Assembly: GCF_016429255.1 (NCBI RefSeq)
Contig: NZ_JAELUG010000012.1
Span: 1 to 64,000, forward strand
Origin: Rhizobium sp. ASV8
GTDB lineage: Bacteria > Pseudomonadota > Alphaproteobacteria > Rhizobiales > Rhizobiaceae
Length of the DNA stretch: 64,000 bases
Direction: 5' to 3'
Under the pieces are notes generated by a model. The model did not search any database, was not told the origin of the DNA, and was given only the letters and a program-made list of their open reading frames with translations. The position numbers were made by a program, and so were the translations under genes. Shown here piece after piece: positions 30,169 to 38,464 of the stretch; within the stretch, counting starts at the first letter, position 1, and each line of letters opens with the position of its first letter.

Positions 30169-31017
30169 ATGAGAGTAAAATTTGTAGCGGTTTCAGTGGC
30201 GAGCGCCCTTCTCTTGGCGGGTTGCCAGACCGGACAGAAGCTTGATACGCCTGCCGCAGCGCTGACCTCGGCAACCAAGACAACGGCAAAAGCTGTCACT
30301 CTACCTGCCCCCGAGCAGCCGGTTGATGTAGCCGTCTACGATTTCCCTGACCTCACCGGTCAAGCCAAGCCCAATGACAGCTTTGCGGAATATAGCCGCG
30401 CTGTTACGCAGGGCGGCGCATCGATTCTGATCGACGTTCTGAAAAAGACCGGCAGCGGTGCCTGGTTCCGCGTGGTGGAGCGATCGGGGCTGAAGGATCT
30501 CGTCCAGGAACGGACTTTGATCGAAAATACGCAGAAATCATACGGGCAAAAGACGACCCTTCCTCCGGTCCGCTTTGCCGGACTCATCTTGGAAGGGGGC
30601 ATCGTTGGGTATGATTCCAATGAATTGACCGGCGGCGCCGGCGCCCGCTATCTCGGCATCGGCGGTGATGTGCAATATCGCTCCGATGTTGTGACTGTCG
30701 GACTGCGTGCTGTCAGTGTTCAGACCGGGGAAATCCTTGCGTCGACGACGACAACCAAGCAGATCTACTCCGTTGCGGTTCGGGGCAGTGCGTACAAGTT
30801 CGCGACCGCGAACGAGTTGCTGGAAATTGACCTGGGCCAGGCTCGCAATGATCCCGGTGCGCTTGCCGTTCGCGAAGGCATAGAGCTTGCTGTCGTGTCT
30901 CTTGCGGTTGACGGCGTCCGCAAGGGGTTGTGGCACCTGAAGGACAGAGCGCAGGAAGCCGAATTTATTAGCAGTTTTGAAAAGAAGTATGCTGCCGCGC
31001 CGCTGCCGCGATCGTAA
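30169..31017 (+). CDS. csgG: CsgG-family curli secretion channel lipoprotein
   Basis: The 282-residue product is the outer-membrane pore that exports curli subunits; E. coli CsgG has 277 residues. The signal peptide ends in the lipobox LLAGC, making C19 the lipidated cysteine. The conserved DVAVYDFPDLTGQAKPND, VVERSGLKDLVQERTLIE and the glycine-rich membrane-strand region GGAGARYLGIGGDVQYRSD are all present. It lies upstream of the giant curlin, CsgH-like, CsgB-like and CsgF genes on the same strand and should serve as their secretion channel. The 316-base AT-rich gap after it suggests separate promoters. Confidence 0.92.
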   Translation: MRVKFVAVSVASALLLAGCQTGQKLDTPAAALTSATKTTAKAVTLPAPEQPVDVAVYDFPDLTGQAKPNDSFAEYSRAVTQGGASILIDVLKKTGSGAWFRVVERSGLKDLVQERTLIENTQKSYGQKTTLPPVRFAGLILEGGIVGYDSNELTGGAGARYLGIGGDVQYRSDVVTVGLRAVSVQTGEILASTTTTKQIYSVAVRGSAYKFATANELLEIDLGQARNDPGALAVREGIELAVVSLAVDGVRKGLWHLKDRAQEAEFISSFEKKYAAAPLPRS

Positions 31018-31333
31018 TATAAAGATTAGACCTATAAAGTAATATAGAAATATCTAACCAAATAGCGCGGATGGTAATATTGCCATACCGTGCTTATTGG
31101 CGTTTCTTTGTGTATAAATTTTATATATACAGTTATAATAAATAAAGAAAAATTACACCGATAATGATGGCGCCCATTTTTGGGTATTTCTATACAGCAA
31201 TTAACTATCTGTAAATCTTATAAGACTTGCACCTTGCCGAGTGATATTCCTCGATGATAGTAAAAAGTCCGTTAACGTATTTCTTTTCGGAACAGCAACA
31301 ACGCTGGCCGGAATCATTATTGGGGAGAAGCTC
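31018..31333. promoter_or_regulatory. AT-rich leader of the giant curlin gene
   Basis: This 316-base gap is strongly AT-rich and free of genes. TGTATA (31111-31116) and TATACA (31126-31131) form a 21-base imperfect palindrome, related in its TGTA...TACA ends to the site upstream of csgG. The region should contain the promoter of the giant curlin gene. The ribosome site GGGGAGAAG lies just before ATG 31334. Confidence 0.5.
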
Positions 31334-34270
31334 ATGAAAGTTTCTATAAAGTACGCAGCGCTTCTTGCGGGCGTCGCTGTTATTGGACTTGCCAGCGGCG
31401 CCGCCGCGCAGCAGGTTGGAAACAAAGCCTTTATCGGTCAGTTGGATGACTACAACTATGCCTATCTGTTCCAGGCTGGTGCGAACGGCCTCGACGGAGG
31501 CGCCAACAGCGGCTTTGTCTATCAGTACGGCCATCACAACGTGTTCATGCCGCTGGACAGCCACGGGCAGGTCTCCGACGCTCAGCTTGGTGCCAACAGC
31601 CTTGGTGTCATGCAGCTCGGACAGGATAACTTCATCGGCGGCGTCTTTTCGCAGTCCGGCGCGAACACGGCCGGCCTGGCCCAGTTCGGCAATGGCAACG
31701 TCGTCAACCGGTTTGAGCAGACCAACACCAATCGTGGTGCAATCTTCCAGGGTGGCAATCGAAACCTTGCTCAGACTGTCCAGCATGGCGGTTCTAACGA
31801 TGCCGGTATCGTTCAGATCAACCCATACAGCCTGGCAGACGGCAACTTTGCCTTCAACGATCAGGAGGCAGGCGCCACTCAAGCAACTAATGGCTCGTTT
31901 GAAGGCATTCTGCAGCTCGGCTCGAAAAACTCGGGCGTGAACACGCAGGCCTCTCAGCTGGCTTCCAACGCGACGATTTTGCAGGTTGGCTCGAACAACT
32001 CTGCAGCCAACACGCAGGTGCTCAACACCTATAACAGCCGGCAACAGATTGCGGACTGGGGCGTAGGCCAGAATGATCATGCCGTCATCGAACAGTATGG
32101 CACGTTCAATGAAGCCCTGAACGTTCAGGATTCGAGCACTCACAGCAATGTCGGTATCCTCCAGGGCGGAGACAACAACAAGGCTACGAATTACTATATC
32201 GGCGGAACGGACCACGTCGGCACGATCGCCCAGTTCGGTACCTCGAATTCCGGAACGAATTTGAGCGTCGACGGCACCGGCAATGCGGCTTCCGTTTTGC
32301 AAGTCGGCAACAGTAATAACGCTGGCAATCTGCAGACCACGGGTGTCCACAAGACTGCAAGAATCGCGCAGAACGGCACCAGCAATGTTGCTGCGAACGA
32401 TCAGAGTCAGTACACCGGTCCGGGCGGCAATATTGATGGCAGCAATCTCAATGCCGGCATCGTGCAGAGCGGTACGGCCAACAACGCCGTAAACACCCAG
32501 CACGGCCAGGATAACAATGCTGGAATTCTGCAGAACGGCACCGGCAACAAGGCAGGAAATTCCCAGCTCGGAACGAACCTGAATGCAGGCATCGCTCAGG
32601 ACGGCACTGCAAATGTCGCCGCCAACGCCCAGAATGCAAATTCCAGCAAGGCGCTGATTGGTCAGTCCGGCCATGACAATACCGCAAGCAACGTTCAGAG
32701 CGGCGGGACGCTTAACAGCGCCACCGTGCTGCAGAGCAATGCCTTTAACAAGGCGTTGAATATTCAGAACGGTGACACCAACTCGAATGCCGTGATTGGC
32801 CAATCGGGCGTTACCAATGTCGGCGGCAATACGCAGACGGCATCCAAGAACTCGACTGCTTCGATTCTCCAGACCGGCGACAACAATACCGGTGCGAACG
32901 TTCAGGCGCTTGCGTCTGCATCCAACGCGACGATCGTTCAGGCTGGCGTCGGTGGCCAGGCCGGCAACGGCCAGACCAATGTGGCGAACGCCGATGCGAC
33001 CATCGTACAAGGCGGCCAGAACGGTACGGCTTTGAACCTGCAGACCAATCTCGACGGGTCGAAGGCCTTCATCGGGCAAGCGGGTCTCAGCAATATCGCC
33101 GGCAACACCCAGAATGCCGCGAACGGTTCCAACGCCGTGATCCTTCAGGGCGCCGGCGGCTACAATCAGGCAGCCAACCTTCAGGACAACGTCACGAAGG
33201 CGGATGCTCTGATTGCCCAGACGGGGCTTCGCAATATCGCCGGCAACGTCCAGCAGGCAAATAGCGCTAGCGTTTCTGCTGCCATCGCACAGGATGGAAA
33301 TGACAACCGCGCCTCCAACACCCAGGGAGCTACGCAGACTGTCGGTGGCGCCTTGCCGTTGCTGGACGTGGATGGGCGTGATAAGTACGGCACCGGCTTC
33401 GTGACGACAGGCAGCAAGGCTTCGGGATCAGGATCTGCTCCTGTTCAGGCTTCCGCAGCAGTTATCGCCCAGTCTGGTAACCGCAACACTGCGGCGAACT
33501 CGCAAGTCGGTCAGCTTGTAACTCCCGCGAAGGTTACGCTTTCACAGACGGTTACCGGTTACTTCTTGGGGTACAAGCTCGGCTCTGCAGATATCAACTC
33601 CACTGTGAAAAACCCGCTTGGTGAGATCAACATCCCGACGACCGCGTCCGCCGCGGGCATCGTGCAGTCGGGCGATGACAACACGGCCTATAACTTCCAG
33701 ACGGTTACGGCTGGGGCTTTGGCAGCAACGGTTCAGCTTGGCAATAACAACGCAGCCCTGACCAGCCAGACGGCGTCCATCGGTGTCGTCGGTGCGACGA
33801 CGCAGAAGGGTAACCGCAACGGCGCGGTCATCGCCCAGCAGCAGCAGATCGGATCGGCAGCCGGAATCATCCAGGTTGGCGACGATAACACCGCCGCAAC
33901 CACGCAGGTGGACAGCCTGGTCGGCACCGGAAATCTGGCCCTGACGGTTCAGAGCGGCAAGCAGAACAAGGCTTACACCACCCAATCGGGTCGCTCTCAG
34001 AAGTCGCTGATCATCCAGAAGGCGGACAACTCGTTTGCTGACGTCTTGCAGACGGGCTTCACCCAGACATCGTTGGTCGCTCAAGCTGGCGACTACTCGA
34101 ACGCCTGGATCAGCCAGTCAGGCTCCGGCAACTCGTCTGGTGTGTTCCAGTACGGTCTCGGTAGCGGCACGGACGCCAACGCTGCCGTCGTCTCTCAGAG
34201 CGGCACCGGGAACAGCTCGGTGGTCGTGCAGGCAGGACGCGGCAACGTCGCTTTCGTTCACCAGCACTAA
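31334..34270 (+). CDS. Giant curlin-repeat amyloid protein
   Basis: The 978-residue product has a signal peptide (about 1-25, GLASGAAAQQ) and then about 35 curlin-type repeats of 21-24 residues with pattern x-A-x-I-x-Q-x-G-x-x-N-x-A-x-N-x-Q, for example NAGIVQSGTANNAVNTQ near residue 373. Each repeat should form one strand-turn-strand rung of a cross-beta solenoid, as in CsgA, which has five rungs. The repeats are degenerate near the N-terminus, most regular at about 365-665, and interrupted by two non-repeat inserts (about 670-705 and 728-770). The C-terminus ends in RGNVAFVHQH. ATG 31334 follows GGGGAGAAG; the open frame upstream to 31241 encodes no signal peptide. It is rich in Asn, Gln, Ala and Gly and nearly free of Cys. 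Confidence 0.93.
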   Translation: MKVSIKYAALLAGVAVIGLASGAAAQQVGNKAFIGQLDDYNYAYLFQAGANGLDGGANSGFVYQYGHHNVFMPLDSHGQVSDAQLGANSLGVMQLGQDNFIGGVFSQSGANTAGLAQFGNGNVVNRFEQTNTNRGAIFQGGNRNLAQTVQHGGSNDAGIVQINPYSLADGNFAFNDQEAGATQATNGSFEGILQLGSKNSGVNTQASQLASNATILQVGSNNSAANTQVLNTYNSRQQIADWGVGQNDHAVIEQYGTFNEALNVQDSSTHSNVGILQGGDNNKATNYYIGGTDHVGTIAQFGTSNSGTNLSVDGTGNAASVLQVGNSNNAGNLQTTGVHKTARIAQNGTSNVAANDQSQYTGPGGNIDGSNLNAGIVQSGTANNAVNTQHGQDNNAGILQNGTGNKAGNSQLGTNLNAGIAQDGTANVAANAQNANSSKALIGQSGHDNTASNVQSGGTLNSATVLQSNAFNKALNIQNGDTNSNAVIGQSGVTNVGGNTQTASKNSTASILQTGDNNTGANVQALASASNATIVQAGVGGQAGNGQTNVANADATIVQGGQNGTALNLQTNLDGSKAFIGQAGLSNIAGNTQNAANGSNAVILQGAGGYNQAANLQDNVTKADALIAQTGLRNIAGNVQQANSASVSAAIAQDGNDNRASNTQGATQTVGGALPLLDVDGRDKYGTGFVTTGSKASGSGSAPVQASAAVIAQSGNRNTAANSQVGQLVTPAKVTLSQTVTGYFLGYKLGSADINSTVKNPLGEINIPTTASAAGIVQSGDDNTAYNFQTVTAGALAATVQLGNNNAALTSQTASIGVVGATTQKGNRNGAVIAQQQQIGSAAGIIQVGDDNTAATTQVDSLVGTGNLALTVQSGKQNKAYTTQSGRSQKSLIIQKADNSFADVLQTGFTQTSLVAQAGDYSNAWISQSGSGNSSGVFQYGLGSGTDANAAVVSQSGTGNSSVVVQAGRGNVAFVHQH

Positions 34271-34286
34271 TCGTCTGAGGAAAATA

Positions 34287-34311
34287 GCGGAGCGCCCGGC
34301 GGGCGCTCCGC
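34287..34311 (+). terminator. Strong hairpin between giant curlin and csgH-like genes
   Basis: GCGGAGCGCCC (34287-34297), loop GGC, GGGCGCTCCGC (34301-34311) is a perfect eleven-base GC-rich stem 16 bases after the curlin stop codon and 24 bases before the next start codon. No T-run follows. It could protect the curlin mRNA 3' end or partly stop transcription, giving far more fibre subunit than chaperone. Confidence 0.65.
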
Positions 34312-34334
34312 GACTACCGAGGGAAGGGACCATC

Positions 34335-34757
34335 ATGTCGTGCATAGGAAAAGCGGCCGTGGTCTTTCTATCTCTCGCCATCGCCGGGACGGCTGGAAAT
34401 GCACAGGGAACTTCGATGAGCGACAAAACCATCTTGGGAACAATCCACGATCCCCGCATTCAAGGATGCGGCGTCGAGATTGCCATCCGCGAATGGATTG
34501 AGCTTGTGCCGTTCATCAAGGCTACGTGGGATTTCGCCGGCAGCTATGAGATTGACATTCGAAAGATTTCGAAATCCGGCACCGCTCTTTCGCGGCAGAG
34601 CAACCCGGTTCGCAATGGCGGACCCGCTCCCTCCCGAATTCGGTTCGATAGCGCCGAGCGCATCGAGATCCGCATGAATGTGATGGCAGACGATGGCAAG
34701 GTTGCCTGTCAGCTGACTGAAACGCTCGATTTCCCTGATCGGCCGCAAAGCCTCTGA
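34335..34757 (+). CDS. csgH: CsgH-like periplasmic curli chaperone
   Basis: The 140-residue product starts at ATG 34335 behind GGGAAGGGA. It has a signal peptide (about 1-24) and a small beta-sandwich-like domain (about 40-135) with one cysteine early (QGCGVEIAI) and one late (GKVACQLTE), the GSYEIDIRKISKSG segment and a Ser/Asn/Arg-rich turn. This order matches CsgH, the alphaproteobacterial counterpart of CsgC, which blocks premature amyloid assembly of curlin in the periplasm. Its place right after the giant curlin gene supports that role. Confidence 0.75.
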   Translation: MSCIGKAAVVFLSLAIAGTAGNAQGTSMSDKTILGTIHDPRIQGCGVEIAIREWIELVPFIKATWDFAGSYEIDIRKISKSGTALSRQSNPVRNGGPAPSRIRFDSAERIEIRMNVMADDGKVACQLTETLDFPDRPQSL

Positions 34758-34794
34758 ATTTCGAAGAACAAGGATAAGATAGGTGGGAAACTCC

Positions 34795-35400
34795 ATGGAA
34801 CGGTCAATCCGGAATTTAACCAGAGGTCTCGCTGGTATTTGCATCGCAGCCGGCGTCTTCGCCGCCTCTTCGGCATCTGCGGCAGAGCCCTATCTTCTGG
34901 ATCAGAATGCCGCAGCCCCGATCGTTGGTGCGTTGATGGAGCCAATCGCGCCTTTCACCGGAGGCAAAAGCGGCTCAACCACATCAATCCTGCAATTCGG
35001 CGACAGCAACCATGCCAGCTCCGACGTTGCCGGCAACGGAAGCCTCTCGGTGATCCAGCAGTCCGGTGTAAACAACCGCGCGTCTCAGCACATCGACGGC
35101 AACAATTCGGCTCTATTGCTCGTTCAGGGCGGCTCCAATAACTCGGTATTCCAAGCTGCAAAGGGCGACAATGATTTTCAGCTTGTGGGAGTCTCCGGGC
35201 GCGACAACAAAGTCGCCTATATCCAGAACGGCGATAACCTTGCCGGTGCCCTTGATGTCCGCAATGCCCAGAACGCAACCGTCGTCGCTATTCAGACGCC
35301 GCAAAGCGGCAACTATCTGATGCCGACCGGTCTCAATGGCATCAAGAATGCAACCGTTGTAGTCGTGCCTGGAAGAATGTATGTTTTTCCAAAGCGCTGA
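34795..35400 (+). CDS. Small curlin-repeat protein (CsgB- or CsgA-like)
   Basis: The 201-residue product (205 from an alternative GTG at 34783) has a signal peptide (about 1-29, SSASAAEP), a 35-residue non-repeat N-terminus and about five curlin repeats, such as LSVIQQSGVNNRASQ and KVAYIQNGDNLAGAL. The C-terminus turns basic (PGRMYVFPKR), which recalls the charged last repeat of CsgB, the surface nucleator in E. coli. A role in nucleating or capping the fibre is therefore inferred. It lies 37 bases after the CsgH-like gene and 32 before csgF. Confidence 0.82.
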   Translation: MERSIRNLTRGLAGICIAAGVFAASSASAAEPYLLDQNAAAPIVGALMEPIAPFTGGKSGSTTSILQFGDSNHASSDVAGNGSLSVIQQSGVNNRASQHIDGNNSALLLVQGGSNNSVFQAAKGDNDFQLVGVSGRDNKVAYIQNGDNLAGALDVRNAQNATVVAIQTPQSGNYLMPTGLNGIKNATVVVVPGRMYVFPKR

Positions 35401-35432
35401 TATTGATGATATATTATGAGAGGAACTACCTA

Positions 35433-35747
35433 ATGCGTCTTACTGCAATAGCCACGCTTTCAACCGCGCTCTTCATGGGTGCCGTTGCTTCGGTTTCCGC
35501 TTCGCAGCTGGTCTATAAGCCGATCAATCCGTCTTTTGGTGGTGATCCGCAGAATGGAAACTGGCTGCTGTCTCAGGCGAATGCTCAGAGCAAGAGTTCC
35601 GACAGCTCTTCGACGCCGGGCTTTTCCATCGATTTTCCGAATTTCGGCAATGTAACGCAGCCGACGGCGAATCCGTCCACGCTTCCGAACGTTAACAACA
35701 ACACCAATAGCGGTGGTACGACGTCCGGGACGACGACACCTCAGTAA
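35433..35747 (+). CDS. csgF: CsgF-like curli assembly factor
   Basis: The 104-residue product has a signal peptide (about 1-22, ASVSASQ) and right after it the CsgF hallmark NPSFGGDPQNGNWLL, the segment that inserts into the CsgG pore and forms its second constriction. The rest is a short Ser/Thr/Asn/Pro-rich tail, so the protein is shorter and simpler at its C-terminus than E. coli CsgF (138 residues with signal). ATG 35433 follows GAGGAA. CsgF links the pore to the surface nucleator, and its presence with CsgG makes the export apparatus credible. Confidence 0.88.
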   Translation: MRLTAIATLSTALFMGAVASVSASQLVYKPINPSFGGDPQNGNWLLSQANAQSKSSDSSSTPGFSIDFPNFGNVTQPTANPSTLPNVNNNTNSGGTTSGTTTPQ

Positions 35748-35769
35748 CTTTTATAGTGTCGCCACTGTG

Positions 35770-35803
35770 ATGAATGGTGCATCTTTCCGATTGCACCATT
35801 CAT
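35770..35803 (+). terminator. Hairpin after csgF
   Basis: ATGAATGGTGCA (35770-35781) and TGCACCATTCAT (35792-35803) form a perfect twelve-base stem with a ten-base loop, 22 bases after the csgF stop codon. No T-run follows. It probably ends the plus-strand curli transcript ahead of the convergent small curlin gene. Confidence 0.6.
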
Positions 35804-35940
35804 ATCTGGGTACCTATCGCGCTCAGCATCGGCACCTGCGAATGCAAATGCCTTGATGTCGCTGTAAGCGGGATTTGCGGCGGTGATGTGGGTCGCGCTT
35901 ATCGTGCGTTGCTGACAAGTAGCAAGGCAACGCTATCCTA

Positions 35941-36342
35941 TTAACGCTGGCGGATCATCGCGACGTTGTGACTGCCCTGCTGGGCGATGAAAGCCTGATT
36001 GTTTCCGCCTCTTTGCGTGATCGATGCCGTGTTCATGTAGCCATTTTGCTGGATCATCGCGACGTTGCCAGATCCCAGCTGGTCGATACCTGCGAAGTTC
36101 GCATCGCCGATCTGCAGGGTATTTGCAAGATTGCCGGCCGATGGAGCGGAGCTGAAGGTTGGGAAGCTGGCCATCATATCCGTCATCGGCTTCATGATCG
36201 CAGCAGTGCTCATGCTCGCTGAAGTGGATCCACTAATCTGCTGGATAAAAGCGGGCGAAGAAAGATAGGTATCTGCAGCGAAGCTTGTGTTGGAAAGCAA
36301 TGCGGCTGCGAAGAACGAGGTTAATGCAATTATCTTTTTCAT
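35941..36342 (-). CDS. Minor curlin-repeat protein, convergent to csgF
   Basis: The 133-residue product has a clean signal peptide (about 1-22, LSNTSFAAD), a 40-residue spacer rich in Met, Ser and Ala, and three to four curlin repeats at the C-terminus (NTLQIGDANFAGIDQLG, VAMIQQNGYMNTASITQ, AFIAQQGSHNVAMIRQ). It ends in RQR. Length is close to E. coli CsgA and CsgB, but fewer repeats are present. It lies on the minus strand with its own AT-rich promoter, so it may be made under different conditions from the giant curlin. ATG 36342 is preceded by GGGAG. Confidence 0.83.
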   Translation of the reverse strand: MKKIIALTSFFAAALLSNTSFAADTYLSSPAFIQQISGSTSASMSTAAIMKPMTDMMASFPTFSSAPSAGNLANTLQIGDANFAGIDQLGSGNVAMIQQNGYMNTASITQRGGNNQAFIAQQGSHNVAMIRQR

Positions 36343-36752
36343 TTTTGGCTCCCTGTCGTTTTGTTGCTTCAGGTATATTGGGAGCGGGTTAAAATACTGG
36401 TCGATGTTCTAGGTTAATCAAATATACTTATTGAGTTAGAAGGCGGATCAATATGTTTATATCTTGGCAACCATAACAGTTTGCTGTCGATCGCACGGAG
36501 CGATGGCACTCTTGGCCGTCTCGATACGGGCGGGTGCCCATCCAGTCGGCATGGGGCGACGAGAGCGATCAGTCGAGCCGCCATCGCGGGCGGCGCCGAC
36601 CGCGAAACGGCATCGTTCCTATGGCATCGCTTGATGGTGAGTTTTTACGCTTCGTGGCGCAGTTGTTACTATTAATACTTGAGAGCCCGTTGATTTTTAG
36701 AGGTTTGTATAGTGATGGAGGCCAATTCCTGTGCTAATTTTCCTCTGGTCCG
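36343..36752. other. Promoter region of the minor curlin and intergenic DNA
   Basis: About 400 bases without a gene. The first 140 are AT-rich and should hold the minus-strand promoter of the minor curlin gene; the rest is GC-rich and featureless up to the regulator-like gene. Confidence 0.45.
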
Positions 36753-37715
36753 GTGGGGGAAGTCAGGACCTTGACGGTCAGACTCTGCGCTCATCTCGAT
36801 CAAAAGCCATTCGAAACAACAGCGTGTTCCATAAGCAAAGTGTATAAGATACTCACAGTCGAAGCCATTTTGGAAAATCCCCGTTATGGCATAGCTTTAA
36901 GGGACGCAGCGCTGACGCTTATTGCGATGCACGATGTTTCACCGCGGATCGTCCGCTACACGGCGGATTTGAAACGGTGGTTGCTGACACAGGCTATATT
37001 GGCCTTTCACTTCGAACGTGTCACCGCACCAACCCGTCCCGGATTGACCGCTGCAAGCCTTCTTGCATTCATCGCCGAAAACAGGATTGTCAGCAAGAAT
37101 ACGGCTGTCGCACATCTGGCGGAGATGCGTCACTACGGCCTTTTGCTCGATACCGAGCAGACCGAGGACAAGCGCCTTCGCCGGCTGAAGATCGCGGACA
37201 TAGCCGAGGCGCTAATTCGTGAATGGTTTGATGGGCATTTGAAATCTCTCGACATGCTTGACCACGGCTCGCGGTTCGCGCAATCGTCGAACAATCCGCA
37301 ATTGCTCTGGCACGCGCAGCCAAGAATGTCTCGCCGCTTGTTTGAAGATCCAAGCTGGTCTGCTCCTCCAGAGACCGTTGAGGCGTTTGTCAGAACAGCC
37401 TCCGGCAGCAACATTCTTCACGATCTGATGTCAAGGTTGCCCCCGGAGAAGATACCGGACATGAAAGCGTCGATTGGACCGTTGCGTGTCGGCGATCTTG
37501 CAAAGCGCTACATTATTTCCCGCAGCCATGCGCAACGTGTTTTGGCTCGAGCCCGCGCGCTCAATATTATCGGCTGGGAGCATTCCGGCACCGCTGGCGA
37601 CTTCTGGATTTCCGAGACATTGGTTCGCCATCATCGGCGTTGGCAAGCGGCTAAGTTTGCAGCCATCGATGAAGCCTTTCACTGGGCGCTTCATCGCCGA
37701 GGCAATGAAGGCTGA
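36753..37715 (+). CDS. Protein with two winged-helix-like segments, possible regulator
   Basis: No family is recognised for this product of up to 320 residues. Two stretches look like DNA-binding winged helices: about 95-150 (SLLAFIAENRIVSKNTAVAH, then GLLLDTEQTEDKRLRR, MarR-like in spacing), and about 240-280 (LRVGDLAKRYIISRSHAQRV). The helical region between is uncharacterised. The start is uncertain: the GTG at 36753 lacks a ribosome site. The position beside the curlin genes makes it a candidate regulator of the amyloid locus, but nothing else ties it to them. Confidence 0.6.
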   Translation: MGEVRTLTVRLCAHLDQKPFETTACSISKVYKILTVEAILENPRYGIALRDAALTLIAMHDVSPRIVRYTADLKRWLLTQAILAFHFERVTAPTRPGLTAASLLAFIAENRIVSKNTAVAHLAEMRHYGLLLDTEQTEDKRLRRLKIADIAEALIREWFDGHLKSLDMLDHGSRFAQSSNNPQLLWHAQPRMSRRLFEDPSWSAPPETVEAFVRTASGSNILHDLMSRLPPEKIPDMKASIGPLRVGDLAKRYIISRSHAQRVLARARALNIIGWEHSGTAGDFWISETLVRHHRRWQAAKFAAIDEAFHWALHRRGNEG

Positions 37716-38403
37716 TAAGGCCGTCGTTTCGATCTGCGGCAAGAAGTGGGCCTGCAGTGGCCGTGGCCCGCCGTAGATCAGGACGGTTTTGTTCCGAAGG
37801 TTCTCGCGCGAAGTCATCGGGATTTGGGCGACATCGTCGGCGAAATTTACAGGAAACTGCACGTCATATTGAAATGCAATAGTATCGTTGCATGTCGCGC
37901 GTGGTGCCTAGCCCAGAACGAACTCTGGACCTGTCAATCGACAGACTCAAGGGCAGGGGCCGCGATTTCCGCCGATGTCGCTTCGCATTTAATTTGGATC
38001 TTCCTCACTTGGTGCAGAGATCGACTATTCCGCGTTCCCTCTTTGGCGGGCGCTGCTCGCATACTTCCCCCTTGATATCGAAGCCGTCCGCAATGTCATT
38101 GACCTGCGCTGGAGCCATTGGTCAGGTGGACGGTCATGTCGGCTGTCTGAAAACGACGGAACCTGCAATCCAGGGCAGGGAAGGCCCCGAACCTTTTGGA
38201 GAACGGATGCCGCCGATCGAATTGGCCGACCTCCAAACATAGGTAGGACGATCGCGCTTACGTGCAAAGCGATGCCGAGGGCCTTTCTTGGTAAGAGCCA
38301 TGATGATCGGTTTCCTCGCGTCAAAGCCGGCGGTTGAGCGGCTTTCGATAATTTGGAAGATTTTAGAAAATCATCGTTGACAGCCCGCAAGAAGTGAAAG
38401 AAA
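37716..38403. other. Intergenic stretch before the heterocycle operon
   Basis: About 690 bases without a supported gene. A minus-strand frame (37431-37862) overlaps the previous gene and has no domain. Base composition is irregular, and the stretch may be decayed coding DNA at the border between two acquired loci. Confidence 0.4.
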
Positions 38404-38421
38404 CTTAACTCACGAGTTAAG
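38404..38421. promoter_or_regulatory. Palindromic operator CTTAACTC-AC-GAGTTAAG
   Basis: A perfect eighteen-base palindrome (eight-base arms, two-base spacer) lies 43 bases before the first start codon of the catabolic operon. Size, symmetry and position suit a TetR-family operator, and a TetR gene is the fourth gene of the operon, so autoregulation is the simplest reading. Confidence 0.6.
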
Positions 38422-38464
38422 AAATCTATCAAGTCAATGACTCGCCAAGGGAGGAAATGCCGCG

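Noticed and set aside
31205..33079. Long open frame of 624 codons antisense to the giant curlin gene
   Set aside because: It mirrors the repeat coding of the plus strand, has no ribosome site and no recognisable domain; repetitive codon use keeps the opposite frame open.
31334..34270. Regular repeats of about 66-70 bases suggestive of a CRISPR or satellite array
   Set aside because: The periodicity is of codons for a 22-23-residue protein repeat in one open frame; the DNA units differ widely and there are no identical repeats with unique spacers.
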